A stretch of DNA of 64,000 nucleotides from UBA2988 sp965237965 (GCA_965237965.1 CBDEGT010000002.1:744001-808000); one strand, 5' to 3'; shown: positions 34,517 to 43,445, counted from the first letter of the stretch. Notes: a model not told the origin generated them from the sequence alone. Made by a program: numbers and translations.

Positions 34517-34929
34517 ATGAACCGTGAAGCGATCAATCCGTCCGATTGGGGCCTCCAATGGAGAATGAACCAAGCGGAAAGCGTGACCGGACTCGAGCGT
34601 CAGTTGCACTGCTCCGGACAGGTCGCGTTGGCGCCTGATCCCGGATCCGAAATGGGGATTCGCGTTACCCATCAAGACATGAGGGGCCAGATCGGTTCTC
34701 AGCCCTAGCCAACATCGATGACATTCTCACAGAGGCCGGCATGTCGAGAGTCGACATCCTGTCGCTCCGTTTCTTCACGACCGATGTAGACGAATTCCTG
34801 AAGAACTACGATGTCTACGCGAACTGGATCCGGGAGGCTGGTACCATGCCACCCCAGTCTCTCCTCGGTGTTTCTCGCCTCGTACTTCCTGAGCTCCTTG
34901 TCGAGATTGAGGCTACGGCGGGGGTCTAG
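34517..34929 (+). pseudogene. RidA/YjgF-family protein, frameshifted
   Basis: ATG 34517 has AGAGGTGG upstream. The first part (NREAINPSDWGLQWRMNQAE, LHCSGQVALAPDPGSEMGIR) stops at 34708. The second part continues one frame over (SALANIDDILTEAGMSRVDI, LSLRFFTTDVDEFLKNYDVY, GTMPPQSLLGVSRLVLPELL). Together they make a complete RidA-fold protein of the type that deaminates reactive enamines. The shift falls in GATCGGTTCTCAGCC around 34690-34700. Either the gene is dead or the assembly has an indel. Confidence 0.8.
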
Positions 34930-35188
34930 GGCACTCCCTCTGTCGCCCCGAGGTGAAGGCAGCAGCAGGGTCGGTTCGACCGCACAACTTCGGCTAGCCC
35001 GACCGTTCTGCGCTGCGCGGCCCCTACAGGGCCGCTCGGCCGCGGGGTGAGGTTTGGATGCGTCGAGCAGATTAGCGCCCGGCACATGCGTGCTGCGCGC
35101 GTACGCCGCGAACCGTTTGATCGTTAGCAGAAATGAGCCCGACTCCAGACGGCGGACTACTACCTCGTAACGTTACAAGGAGAGTGAA
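34930..35188. other. Intergenic stretch
   Basis: 259 bases between the RidA and YciI-like genes. No gene recognised; it ends with a good AAGGAGAG ribosome-binding site for the next gene. Confidence 0.4.
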
Positions 35189-35476
35189 ATGAAGAAGTTC
35201 ATGTTGCTTCATCTCCCATTCGAGAAGCCAACCCCCGAGATCATGAAGGCCTGGCACGAATGGTTCGAGTCGATCGCCGACCGGACCGTCGACCAGGGTG
35301 GCTTCGGTGATGCAAGGGAGATCTCAAGCGCCGGAACCAAGAACCTGCCGTGGGGGATGGAGTCCATCACCGGCTACAACGTGATCGAGGTGGAGTCCCT
35401 CGACGAGGCGGAGAAAATCGCGAAGGCCTGCCCCTAAATTGCGAGCATCAGAGTTTACGAACTCAGGTCGATGTAG
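35189..35476 (+). pseudogene. YciI-like small protein with in-frame stop
   Basis: MKKFMLLHLPFEKPTPEIMK begins an 82-residue frame that halts at TAA 35435. The same frame then continues IASIRVYELRSM to a second stop at 35474. ACP-x-IASIRVYEL is the normal ending of YciI/DGPF-type proteins, so TAA is a nonsense change near the end, and the product would lose about 13 residues including the last beta strand. A Leu codon TTA is a one-base ancestor. Function of the family is unclear (small alpha/beta proteins). Confidence 0.72.
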
Positions 35477-35739
35477 GCCGCCTTACGAAGGCAGTGTGGG
35501 CGTCCACGACACGCCATCATACGAGTTGGGCACCCGCTTCATATCCGGTTCAGCCAAAGGTCGCACCTGCTACTCGGGTGTGTGGGTCCTGGCGCCCCGA
35601 GCCCAACCCCAGACGGAAGTCGCACATGCCTAAAGCAATTGAAGCTGACCCGTACGGTTAAGTGGTGGCGCGCCCCGGATCCTGACCCCTGACGTTTCGT
35701 GTCGCGCATACGGCGGCTTGATGTCGCACAGGTTTCCGC

Positions 35740-36003
35740 ATGAACATCCTGCCCACTGCGACGAGGCTAGCCAGGTGGATGGCATATCTCGGCTTGGTCT
35801 GCGGCGTGCTTTACTCGGTCGGTGGCCTCATAATCGACGTGCTCACGATCGGCCTGAACTGGGGCACGGCGATGGCATTCATGGCGCTCATCGGCATGCC
35901 GGTCATCTTCGGTGCGTTTGGCTTCCTCTTTGGAGCGCTGGTCGCCATCGTCGCTCGCGGCGTCGGCGCCGTGATCGACCTGATGGGACGGAGAGGCAAC
36001 TGA
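35740..36003 (+). CDS. Small two-helix membrane protein
   Basis: 87 residues beginning MNILPTATRLARWMAYLGLV with two or three hydrophobic stretches (GLVCGVLYSVGGLIIDVL; AMAFMALIGMPVIFGAFGFL; FGALVAIVARGVGAVI). No family recognised. It lies 33 bases before the GNAT gene in the same direction. Confidence 0.6.
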   Translation: MNILPTATRLARWMAYLGLVCGVLYSVGGLIIDVLTIGLNWGTAMAFMALIGMPVIFGAFGFLFGALVAIVARGVGAVIDLMGRRGN

Positions 36004-36035
36004 GACGCGGCAGGGAGAGCTTCATCATAACACTT

Positions 36036-36434
36036 GTGTCAGCACAGACTTCAGACGAGTTCGAGGCCTCCGGCTTGCGCTTGCGTGCTGCGATGGCTCC
36101 CCGGACGGGCACGACTGATCTTTTCCGTGTGATGGCGGGCGAGGTCGAAGTGGGTTTGGTAGTGCTGGACCATCATAGCGGATCGGAGTGCGTCACCTTA
36201 TACGAGCTCTTCCTTTCCACCTCGCGACGAAACCGCGGTATCGGCACGAAGGTGCTCGCTGCGGTCGAGCATCATGTGATGATTTCAGGGGCTGCATGTT
36301 TGGAAGTCTGGCCGCGCTCCCTTGACCTTGGCAACAGATCTGATGCACAGCTGGCGCGGTGGTACAAGCGCCATGGCTATGTCTCGACTTGCGACAATTC
36401 GACGCGGCTCATAAAGGCCCTGGGACCCCACTGA
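36036..36434 (+). CDS. GNAT-family N-acetyltransferase
   Basis: About 132 residues from GTG 36036. The acetyl-CoA motif is RRNRGIGTKVLAAVEHH (Q/RxxGxG/A), preceded by the beta-strand block LYELFLSTSR and followed by the C-terminal ARWYKRHGYVS, which matches GNAT motif B. Substrate unknown. The start is uncertain because the upstream frame is open to 35718 and no Shine-Dalgarno is well placed. Confidence 0.8.
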   Translation: MSAQTSDEFEASGLRLRAAMAPRTGTTDLFRVMAGEVEVGLVVLDHHSGSECVTLYELFLSTSRRNRGIGTKVLAAVEHHVMISGAACLEVWPRSLDLGNRSDAQLARWYKRHGYVSTCDNSTRLIKALGPH

Positions 36435-36479
36435 CATGTCTTGATGGCGAGCCGGGCCCTTCATCTGCAACCCCGCTCT

Positions 36480-36622
36480 TGAAGGAGAAGGGGCCAGGGG
36501 ATCCCCGAATCGCTGCGTTGCTGCAGAGGGTCTCCTATGCAGCAGCGGCGATCAACGCTCTCTTCCTTATGGTCATATGGCTCATGGTCTTCAAGCCCTG
36601 GCCCCGGACCCGTGCGCGATGA
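36480..36622 (+). pseudogene. Membrane protein 3' remnant
   Basis: Encodes GDPRIAALLQRVSYAAAAIN then ALFLMVIWLMVFKPW and ends overlapping the next start. One terminal membrane helix ending LMVFKP is typical of small DUF2269-like membrane proteins. No start with context was found, so it is probably a 3' fragment. Confidence 0.4.
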
Positions 36623-37077
36623 CGATCTGGATCGATGCTGACGCTGCGCCGAGGGATGTGAAGGAGATCGTGTTCCGTGCTGCCAGGCGCGTGAAAGTAC
36701 AGGTCGTGTTGGTGGCCAATCAGCGGCTGCCGATCCCACTGAACAACTCGTTTGTCACCGCGCGCTGGGTGAAAGGGGGGCCCGATGAAGCCGATCGCCA
36801 CATAGCCGAGCACGCTTCACACGGGGATGTGGCCGTGACCGCCGACATTCCCCTGGCGGCTGCCCTCGTCGACCATGGGGTGGTTGTCTTGGATCCCCGG
36901 GGGGAGGTGTACAGCGCGGCGAACGTTCGCGAACGCCTGTCCATTCGGGATTTCATGACGTCGCTGCGTGACTCGGGCGTGGAGACCGGGGGCCCTAGTC
37001 CTTACGGTTCACGCGAAAAGCAGGCTTTCGCAGCAGCGTTGGATCGCACCCTCGTGGCTCTTGGCAAACGCGGCTGA
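36619..37077 (+). CDS. yaiI: YaiI/YqxD (DUF188) family protein
   Basis: About 152 residues from ATG 36619. Family signatures are clear: MTIWIDADAAPRDVKEIVFR, VVLVANQRLPIP, GPDEADRHIAEH, GDVAVTADIPLAAALVDHGV and the C-terminal REKQAFAAALDRTL. It has a PIN-like fold with conserved acidic residues (IDADA, DEAD, TADIPLA); the biochemical role is not established. Full length and intact. It is followed by GGCT 24 bases on. Confidence 0.93.
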   Translation: MTIWIDADAAPRDVKEIVFRAARRVKVQVVLVANQRLPIPLNNSFVTARWVKGGPDEADRHIAEHASHGDVAVTADIPLAAALVDHGVVVLDPRGEVYSAANVRERLSIRDFMTSLRDSGVETGGPSPYGSREKQAFAAALDRTLVALGKRG

Positions 37078-37101
37078 CCGACATGAGCCGAGGATGAGCG
37101 A

Positions 37102-37578
37102 GTGAGAGAGGGCACGCTCGAGGGCACATTCGTTTTCGCCTACGGCTCCAACATGGACTCCAGCCGTCTTCAGGGGCGGGCGCCCTCTGCCGAGGCGGTC
37201 GGAACAACGAGACTGCGCATGCACGTTCGCCGCTTCGACAAGAAAGGCGCCGATGGATCGGGCAAGGCGAACATCGTGCCATCGAAAGTTGCTACGGACG
37301 TGGTTCATGGCGTCGTGTACAGCATCGATCCGATCGATCTCGCTGCACTTGATAAGATCGAGGTGGGTTACGACCGACGGCTCGAGTCGTTCACCGTCCG
37401 CACTGCGAACGGCTTAGCACGAGTACAGGCGCGCGTGTACATAGCCACGGAAGAACGATGTGATGTCCACCTCAAGCCGACACACGTGTACCTGGCTCAC
37501 GTCGTTCGAGGTGCCCGCGAGCACGGACTACCCCTCGAGGTCATCGCTGAACTGGAGGCGACGCCGACCCAGAACTAG
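37102..37578 (+). CDS. Gamma-glutamylcyclotransferase (AIG2/GGCT) family protein
   Basis: 158 residues from GTG 37102. The hallmark FAYGSNMDSSRLQGRAPSAE forms the substrate-binding loop, followed by VHGVVYSIDPIDLAALDKIE and the pair of strands ending VQARVYIA. In this fold the Glu near the middle acts as catalytic base; DKIEVGYDR supplies a candidate. The substrate may be a gamma-glutamyl amine or peptide, not determinable here. Confidence 0.88.
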   Translation: MREGTLEGTFVFAYGSNMDSSRLQGRAPSAEAVGTTRLRMHVRRFDKKGADGSGKANIVPSKVATDVVHGVVYSIDPIDLAALDKIEVGYDRRLESFTVRTANGLARVQARVYIATEERCDVHLKPTHVYLAHVVRGAREHGLPLEVIAELEATPTQN

Positions 37579-37702
37579 TCAGGGACTTCTACGTGTCGAC
37601 GCTTATCGTCAGCCACGTGCTCATCGCCCGACTCCTGCTCAGGACCCGATGAGTCATAGCCCTTCTCGCTAGGCCTGACTCGCTACCACGCTCCCGAGGA
37701 TA

Positions 37703-38236
37703 TCAGCGCGGCACGGCCATGGAGTCCGATATAGCGACCGCGATCCCTGTTCCGTCGCATTCGGAAGGGTCGGCGAGCGTTCCGACCAACGCGACGCGAT
37801 CGCCTGGCAGGTGCTCCCCGATATCACCCACGACGTGGTAGAGCACATCACCGCGGTCCGTCAGCTCGACGCACCCTGCTGCGTCACTCCCGATCGTGCC
37901 CTCGACCCGCACCGTTCCGTTCGCTGCGGTCACGTGGAAGCCGCCGGAAAAAGCGAGTGGCTTTTCGTCGCTGAAGGAGGCGAAGAAGTAGTGAACCCCG
38001 TCGAGCTGTGCCCAAGGAGGGACGACTTGTGTGGTCGCGAAGCTCCCATCGCCGTCGGTAACCACCTCTTGAAGAAGCTGATAGGATTGCAGGTTGGCGA
38101 ACGTGATGAGTAAGGTCGACTGAGGGGGAAGCCCGGTCGCACCCAGCGTGACGACGGTGCCGATCGCCCCGCCGCGCGGACTGATCGCGAGGGGTAGCCG
38201 TACCTGGGGGATGGGATGGATCATGCTTCCGTCCAA
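37703..38236 (-). CDS. Secreted-type beta-sandwich protein, paralogue of 49608 (5' truncated)
   Basis: 177 residues. Order of blocks: ISPRGGAIGTVVTLGATGLP (IPT-like start), DGDGSFATTQVVPPWAQLDG, FSGGFHVTAANGTVRVEGTI, and CVELTDRGDVLYHVVGDIGE then GDRVALVGTLADPSECDGTG. Each aligns with a block of the protein at 49608 (SPVSGPAGTTVSV, DTITIPEWAQTD, SSGFQVTDANGVILRTGEL, DPAVCGRGD). Unlike that paralogue it has no signal peptide and begins with a weak TTG, so the 5' end is probably missing. Function unknown. Confidence 0.6.
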   Translation of the reverse strand: MDGSMIHPIPQVRLPLAISPRGGAIGTVVTLGATGLPPQSTLLITFANLQSYQLLQEVVTDGDGSFATTQVVPPWAQLDGVHYFFASFSDEKPLAFSGGFHVTAANGTVRVEGTIGSDAAGCVELTDRGDVLYHVVGDIGEHLPGDRVALVGTLADPSECDGTGIAVAISDSMAVPR

Positions 38237-38427
38237 GTCGGGAGGGACAGGTGCAGGTCAGGGCAACATGCCACCGGCCGTAGGCCAGGACAACCCGTCG
38301 AGTTCACGGTCAACACCGACGATACGCGCGTGGGTGATGATGGGGTTCGCATCGTCGTTTTTCGTGGTGGATCGGTCGGGTTAAGTTCGATGTCCTCGTC
38401 CCATACATACGGAGTCCGACTACCCAA

Positions 38428-38838
38428 GTGATCAACTCTCTTGCCCTTCTGACGATGACCCTCCTCACGCTCACTGCCGGAGCAACCGCGGAGTGGAATG
38501 GGCACGGCTCGACGGCGTCAAGGGACACGACGCTCACTCTGGGCAACCGTCCCGCGGTCGTGGCGTTCTTCAGCGTTCCGCGGGCCACGTTCCTGGAGCA
38601 GCCAGGCCTGCCCCAGGTACAGGCCGACTTCGAGTTCTTCCTCCGCGGCGCTCGAACAGAGATCGGGGAGTTACAGGTCGACGTTCATGAGGTCTACGAC
38701 ACGATCATTCTCTTACGGACGCAGGGACGGGAATGGGCTCTGCCGATCGATCGAGGCCTTCCGGTTGGATATTTCCTCTGGTCGCCTGGTAATCCGGCGT
38801 ACATCTGCCAGGCGTCCGCACCAGCCCAGATATCGTGA
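38428..38838 (+). CDS. Exported protein of unknown function
   Basis: 136 residues starting GTG (INSLALLTMTLLTLTAGATA as a signal peptide). The mature part includes RPAVVAFFSVPRATFLEQPG, DFEFFLRGARTEIGELQVDV and WALPIDRGLPVGYFLWSPGN. No family recognised. It diverges from the truncated gene at 37703. Confidence 0.6.
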   Translation: MINSLALLTMTLLTLTAGATAEWNGHGSTASRDTTLTLGNRPAVVAFFSVPRATFLEQPGLPQVQADFEFFLRGARTEIGELQVDVHEVYDTIILLRTQGREWALPIDRGLPVGYFLWSPGNPAYICQASAPAQIS

Positions 38839-38943
38839 ACGTCGTTCGTGAGTACCTCCAGGAGTCGCAGGCCGGCCCGCGAACCGAGCTGGATCGATGT
38901 GAGCGTGTGGAGGCATGAGCCGGGGCTCGGGATAAGCCACAGG

Positions 38944-39057
38944 GTCACGGAGAATCCGGCGAACGTGCCGCTCTACCGGCATCTGGGCTTCGAAAGTCTG
39001 GAACACGTAAGGGTGTCGCCGAGGCTGGAAACGTGGGGGTTCCTCCGATCGAATTGA
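38944..39057 (+). pseudogene. GNAT acetyltransferase, C-terminal remnant
   Basis: VTENPANVPLYRHLGFESLE and HVRVSPRLETWGFLRSN correspond to the C-terminal motif-B region of GNAT enzymes (NxxNVPLYRHLGFE). The acetyl-CoA motif A that should precede it is absent, so only the 3' end survives. Confidence 0.6.
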
Positions 39058-39205
39058 CGCTTCGAAAGGAGCTCCTGGACTTCTCCCGGGTGGCCCCTCG
39101 GACCTGAACCGAGTACCGTTGCGTTCCGTTCTCGTGGGGTGCCGAACCGAGTTCGACATCAGGGTAATCGCCGATCCTCGGTGGGGCCGGCACAGGTGAA
39201 CAACC

Positions 39206-39604
39206 ATGTCCAGACTGAGCATAGCCCTTCTCTGCCTCTTCGCTTCCGGCTGTGGTCCGACGCCAGCATTTACGCCGTTCGATTCCTACGCTGCCGGAGA
39301 AGCTGCGGCCTACGGATATGTCACAGACCTGTACAACTGCGGATTGGAGGGGGCCAGGGTGCTCGTGTCGGGTTCGGAGCTCAGTTCCGAGTCCGACCAG
39401 AGTGGTCGTTATCGCATGCGGATCCGGTCCTCGACGACCTATGTCCTAAGGGTCGAGCTGTCGGGCTTCGCCTCCACCAGCGCCTTGATCGAGGTGGGCG
39501 CGGAGCCAACGCGTCAAGACTTCGAGCTCGTGCCCTCTCGAGACTGCGGTGACGAGCCGTGCCCCGCCTATCGACCGCCCTGCGTCCACTGGATCAGCCG
39601 CTGA
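39206..39604 (+). CDS. Lipoprotein with carboxypeptidase-regulatory-like domain
   Basis: 132 residues. Signal MSRLSIALLCLFASGC with lipobox Cys, then one CarboxypepD_reg-like beta-sandwich (AAAYGYVTDLYNCGLEGARV, SDQSGRYRMRIRSSTTYVLR). The C-terminus is Cys- and Pro-rich (RDCGDEPCPAYRPPC), probably disulfide-bonded. It is a stand-alone version of the domain that starts the TonB receptors in this window. Function unknown. Confidence 0.72.
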   Translation: MSRLSIALLCLFASGCGPTPAFTPFDSYAAGEAAAYGYVTDLYNCGLEGARVLVSGSELSSESDQSGRYRMRIRSSTTYVLRVELSGFASTSALIEVGAEPTRQDFELVPSRDCGDEPCPAYRPPCVHWISR

Positions 39605-39661
39605 GAGGCTCGTCGTAAGCAGAGACACGTGACGATTTGTTGATTCCCTCGGAGGCGCGTC

Positions 39662-40219
39662 ATGTCGCGCGAAGTCGTCGAGTCCATAGAGCGTGAGTAC
39701 CGACGGTACAAGGCGCTCGCCGAGAGCGCGATGGAACAGCTTGATTCCGTGGAACTCTGCTCCCCGACCGCCCAATCCGACAACTCGATCACCACGCTGG
39801 TGCGGCACGTATCGGGCAATCTCCGATCCCGCTTCACAGAGTTCCTTTCATCCGACGGCGAGAAGCCGTGGCGCGAGCGCGAGTCCGAATTCGCGCCGCG
39901 GGAGGTTTCGCGGGAAGAACTCGAGCGGGACTGGAAAGAAGGTTGGGAGGTGCTGTTCGCCACGCTCGCAGTTCTGGGCGACCGCGACCTCGGGAAGACG
40001 GTGTCGATCCGCGGCGTACCGCTGACCGTCACGCACGCGCTTCATCGCTCGCTGGCGCACGCCTCCTACCACGTCGGGCAGATCGTCTACCTGGCGAAGT
40101 CCATGCGAGGCGAAGCGTGGCGGCATCTCAGCATCCCCCCCGGGGAGTCCGAGGCGTATCGCCAGAATCCGGGCCTGGAGAGGTCACTGAACCACCGGGA
40201 AGCTGGAAGCACGCCGTGA
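39662..40219 (+). CDS. DinB-superfamily protein (DUF1572)
   Basis: 185 residues: ESIEREYRRYKALAESAMEQ at the start, TLVRHVSGNLRSRFTEFLSS, and HALHRSLAHASYHVGQIVYL at the C-terminal helix. The metal-ligand His residues of the DinB four-helix bundle (RHVSGN, HRSLAHASYHVGQ) are present. Family members include thiol-dependent transferases and damage-inducible proteins; the specific role is unknown. Intact and of usual length. Confidence 0.9.
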   Translation: MSREVVESIEREYRRYKALAESAMEQLDSVELCSPTAQSDNSITTLVRHVSGNLRSRFTEFLSSDGEKPWRERESEFAPREVSREELERDWKEGWEVLFATLAVLGDRDLGKTVSIRGVPLTVTHALHRSLAHASYHVGQIVYLAKSMRGEAWRHLSIPPGESEAYRQNPGLERSLNHREAGSTP

Positions 40220-40276
40220 CCGGCCCGCAACCGATGGATGCGGATCGAGGCAGGCCTCTACTTGACCACCTCAGCC

Positions 40277-40729
40277 CTACTGGCCGCCCTTGGTCGACTG
40301 TTCCGAGGATATCGCGAGCTTGAACCCGTCGAGGTCCCTGAGGCGGAACATCCGCACCCCCCAGGGCATGTCGGCCGGCTCTGAATCGAGCGTGCCGCCC
40401 TGCTCCTTGATGCGCCGCGCGATCTGGTCGACCTCCTGGACGGTCGTGAACAGGAGTGAAAACCCCTCCCCCTTAACGCGGTCCCAGCCCTTGGCACCGT
40501 CGTCCTGATTAAGGAGAACACGGACGCCCCCAGCCTGGAGCGCTACGGCCATCAGCTTCCCGTCCCGCTCGTACCGCTCGCCCACGGAGAAGCCGACGAC
40601 CTCGTGGTACCAGGTGAGGCTCTTCTCCAGGTCCTTCACAGTCAACGAGGCCGAGAGGCTTCGGGCTCGGAATGCTTCGGGCTGTGCGCGCGTGGGCGCG
40701 CCTTCGGGAATGGGCGAGTTCGCACTCAT
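40277..40729 (-). CDS. Glyoxalase/bleomycin resistance (VOC) family protein
   Basis: 150 residues from ATG 40729 with CGGAGA upstream. Paired beta-alpha-beta modules: SLSASLTVKDLEKSLTWYHE, VVGFSVGERYERDGKLMAVA, then FSLLFTTVQEVDQIARRIKE and GVRMFRLRDLDGFKLAI. This is the single-domain VOC layout seen in extradiol-like or resistance proteins. Potential metal ligands are incomplete, so binding rather than catalysis is possible. It faces the hydrolase gene at 40920 divergently. Confidence 0.87.
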   Translation of the reverse strand: MSANSPIPEGAPTRAQPEAFRARSLSASLTVKDLEKSLTWYHEVVGFSVGERYERDGKLMAVALQAGGVRVLLNQDDGAKGWDRVKGEGFSLLFTTVQEVDQIARRIKEQGGTLDSEPADMPWGVRMFRLRDLDGFKLAISSEQSTKGGQ

Positions 40730-40919
40730 GAAGGTCTCCGACGATTCGGGTTGATCGGCGCCCCAGGGGGGGCCAACAAGAAGCAGCCTTCGTCCCGGCG
40801 AGGCAAGACCCCGACGGGTGACACGGTGTCTCGGTGAGGAGGCCGCCTCCACGGCCGCAGATCGACCCGTGCACCGACGCCCCGTAAGTTGCTTGGAGGC
40901 TCTCGCTCACGAGGCAGCC

Positions 40920-41984
40920 ATGGCCATGCGTGGATTTCTTCTCCTGCTCGTCGCTGCAGTGCTCGGCGCGTCTTCGCCGGCAGACGCATGGGCGCAGGGC
41001 GCCGAGAGCGCTACCCGGGCCCAGCGGGTGAGCTACAGCAACTCTTTGGACGGGAGGGTCCTGTTCGGCACCCTCGCCATGCCCCCGGGTGAGGGTCCCT
41101 TCCCGGGCGTGGTCCTGATTTCCCTGGCCGGGGTGAGCGACCTTGTCGATCACCTGGTGGGACTCGGTTGGGCCGTTCTCCAGTCCGAGCGCCGGGGAAT
41201 CGCGACCATCGAGCACCTACTCGAGGCGAGCTTCGAGGACCTGGCGTACGACGTGCAAACCGCCATCGAGTACCTGCGCGCCCGGCCGGAGGTCGACGAC
41301 GCGCTCGTCGGGCTGATGGCGCAGGGAGGAGAGACGATGGCGGGCGTCCTGGCCGCGAACGTCCCGCCCATACCTGCCTTCGTGATCCTGGTGTCCACGA
41401 CCGGTCTCCCGGGAGACCAGACCTTCAGAATCGAGCAAAACCGGATCGCGCTGAACCTCGGCTACAACGCACAAGCGCTCGAGGCGTTGGACGCGTATGT
41501 GGTCAAGTTGACCGATATCGTGGTGAGGGAACCGTCCTCGGGCCTCCGCGCGTTCGGCGTCCAGGCGCTTCAATCCGGCTTCGACATCGCGCTTCCGCGC
41601 AACGCCGCTTTCCCGCCCAACCCCGAGGATCAGATCCGCTTCTTCGCAAGCACGTGGTGGCGCGCTCTATTCCTGTTTCGGCCTGATAGTGCACTGATGA
41701 GAATCCGTTCCCCTGTACTCATAGTGATGGGTGTGGCAGACCCGATCGTCCCCTACGAGGAGCACCTTCCGGCGATACGGCGCAGCCTGGAAGCGGCGCC
41801 CACCGATGACGCTACCGTATGCCTGGTCGAGGGACACGTGCAGCACGTCATCACCCCCGAGCTCCTGAGCGTGTTCGAGGAGTGGCTACTCGACCGCCAC
41901 CCCTCCGTAGGAGTCGGGCTCGAGGCGCGGAACGGCGCCAACCCTCCGGGCGGGTGTATCGAGAACCGCGGTGCCCTCGACTGA
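40920..41984 (+). CDS. Exported alpha/beta-hydrolase-fold protein with altered nucleophile elbow
   Basis: About 354 residues from ATG 40920. Signal peptide (FLLLLVAAVLGASSPADAWA), then a hydrolase fold related to secreted dienelactone-hydrolase-like proteins (GTLAMPPGEGPFPGVVLISL, LGWAVLQSERRG, FEDLAYDVQTAIEYLRAR). Where relatives have GHSEGG the sequence is VGLMAQGGETMAGVLA, so the Ser nucleophile and one or two neighbours are missing. The acid (LIVMGVADPIVP) and His region (VEGHVQHVI) remain. It may be an inactive or repurposed hydrolase. Confidence 0.75.
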   Translation: MAMRGFLLLLVAAVLGASSPADAWAQGAESATRAQRVSYSNSLDGRVLFGTLAMPPGEGPFPGVVLISLAGVSDLVDHLVGLGWAVLQSERRGIATIEHLLEASFEDLAYDVQTAIEYLRARPEVDDALVGLMAQGGETMAGVLAANVPPIPAFVILVSTTGLPGDQTFRIEQNRIALNLGYNAQALEALDAYVVKLTDIVVREPSSGLRAFGVQALQSGFDIALPRNAAFPPNPEDQIRFFASTWWRALFLFRPDSALMRIRSPVLIVMGVADPIVPYEEHLPAIRRSLEAAPTDDATVCLVEGHVQHVITPELLSVFEEWLLDRHPSVGVGLEARNGANPPGGCIENRGALD

Positions 41985-42261
41985 CGGAGCAGCCAGGCCC
42001 GACGTCAGCACCGGCGGCACGAGTGTCGGATCCCCAGCCGCAAGCGCGGCCGCTGTCGACGGCGATTCTCGGAAGTTGCTACGCGAGCGTGACAGATCGA
42101 TCGAGCTGGAGCACGATCGACATATCGAGGGGCTCTTCTCGCGCTCGGTCTGGCTCCAGTCACTCGCCAAGGCCGGATACCAGGCAACCGTGGTCCCGTT
42201 CGAGGAATCGGAGTCGGCACCCGAAGCGATCGATGTGTTCGTCGGACGCCGCAGGAGCTGA
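41971..42261 (+). pseudogene. Methyltransferase C-terminal remnant
   Basis: 96 residues whose second half (IELEHDRHIEGLFSRSVWLQ, SLAKAGYQATVVPFEES, AIDVFVGRRRS) resembles the C-terminal end of class I SAM-dependent methyltransferases (HxxGLFxRxxWLxLLxxAGF ... FVGRR). The SAM-binding domain is absent. It starts within the last bases of the hydrolase gene. Confidence 0.5.
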
Positions 42262-42302
42262 GGGGCCCGGCTGGATGTCACGGAGCTTTCTGGAGGATCG
42301 CG

Positions 42303-42578
42303 ATGCCGTATATCGACAGAATTGCGAGGGAACGACTGGATGCGGGTGGGAGTCCAGAGACACCCGGCGAGCTCAACTACGCCATCACTCGACTCCTTGA
42401 CGACTATCTCGTCGATCGTGGCGGCATCCGGTACACGCACCTCAACGAGGTGGTCGGCGTCCTGGAGTGCGCGAAGATGGAGCTCTACCGCCGCCTCGCC
42501 GCACCCTACGAGGACCGGAAGATCGAGGAGGCCGGTGACGTCTACCGCTCCATCGGGGTGAAGAAACCGGATAGCTGA
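42303..42578 (+). CDS. Conserved small protein, DUF6899-like
   Basis: 91 residues: MPYIDRIARERLDAGGSPET, then GELNYAITRLLDDYLVDRGG, HLNEVVGVLECAKMELYRRL and AAPYEDRKIEEAGDVY. The order and wording match a widespread family of small proteins, often in phage and bacterial genomes (DUF6899), of unknown role. Intact and 54 bases before IS5 copy 2. Confidence 0.78.
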   Translation: MPYIDRIARERLDAGGSPETPGELNYAITRLLDDYLVDRGGIRYTHLNEVVGVLECAKMELYRRLAAPYEDRKIEEAGDVYRSIGVKKPDS

Positions 42579-42631
42579 GGGAGAGTGGCGTTCACCATCG
42601 CCGGCGCGCTCGCTTGGACCGGGATGTGCTA

Positions 42632-43445
42632 GGGCCTGTTAACACTATCTGAGAGCCTCGACGATGAGCGCAAAGTGGATGAAGGCCGTGAACATCACGT
42701 CGAGCTTGTCAAAGCGGGAGAAGATTCTTCTGAAGCCTTTGAGTCGCCGAAATAACCGCTCTATTTCGTTGCGACGGCGATACATGATTCGATCGTACTG
42801 CCACGGGCTAACACGGCCCTGTTTGGGTGGCACGACCGGCGTAAACCCCAGCTCCAACACCAATTGCCGTGTTTCGGCCCCCTCGTAGGCCCGGTCCATG
42901 ATCATCGACACAGTGGAGTGTACCGGCTTCAACATGCGTAGCAGTTCGCGTCCTTCGGGTGCGTCGTGGTTGTGGCCTGGCGATAGCGAGAAGGTTATCG
43001 CGGTTCGAGCATCTGCGGCAACCATATGAATCTTGGTGGTCCAGCCTCCACGCGACTTCCCGATGGCCTGCGGGCCGTTTTTTTTAGCGCGCCGGTGCCA
43101 TCAGGGTGCACTTTGACGATCGTACTGTCGAGCGACAGCGCTTCGATCTTGATCCGGATGATCTGCTCGTCCTGCAGGGCCGCAAAGACACGATCCAGCA
43201 CACCTGCCCTGGCCCAGCGATTCATTCGGGTGTAGATCGTATGCCAGTTACCGAAGCGCGCAGGCAACCCGCGCCACTTGCAGCCGTGCTCGGCCACATA
43301 CAGGATCGCGTTAAGCACTTCGAGATTGGAGAAGCTCACATTGCCGCGCTGACGTGGAAAGCAAGCCTCTATCCGACGATATTGGGACTCTGTGATTTTC
43401 ATAGCCCCAATATAATACAAATGGGCCTTTAGTGTTAACAGGCCC
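42632..43445 (-). mobile_element. IS5-family (IS427-like) insertion sequence, copy 2
   Basis: Same 814-base length, the same 16-base ends (GGGCCTGTTAACACTA) and the same TA flanks in a CTAG site as copy 1, in reverse orientation. It differs from copy 1 by very few bases (one amino-acid change near the transposase C-terminus was noted, Val to Ala). It has inserted at the stop codon of the DsbA-like gene. Confidence 0.92.
42645..43402 (-). CDS. IS5-family transposase made by -1 frameshift, copy 2
   Basis: Same organisation as copy 1: ORF 1 from 43402 and ORF 2 ending at 42645, joined at a run of eight A (seen as T on the + strand at 43078-43085). The two-frame structure is conserved between the copies. 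Confidence 0.85.
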
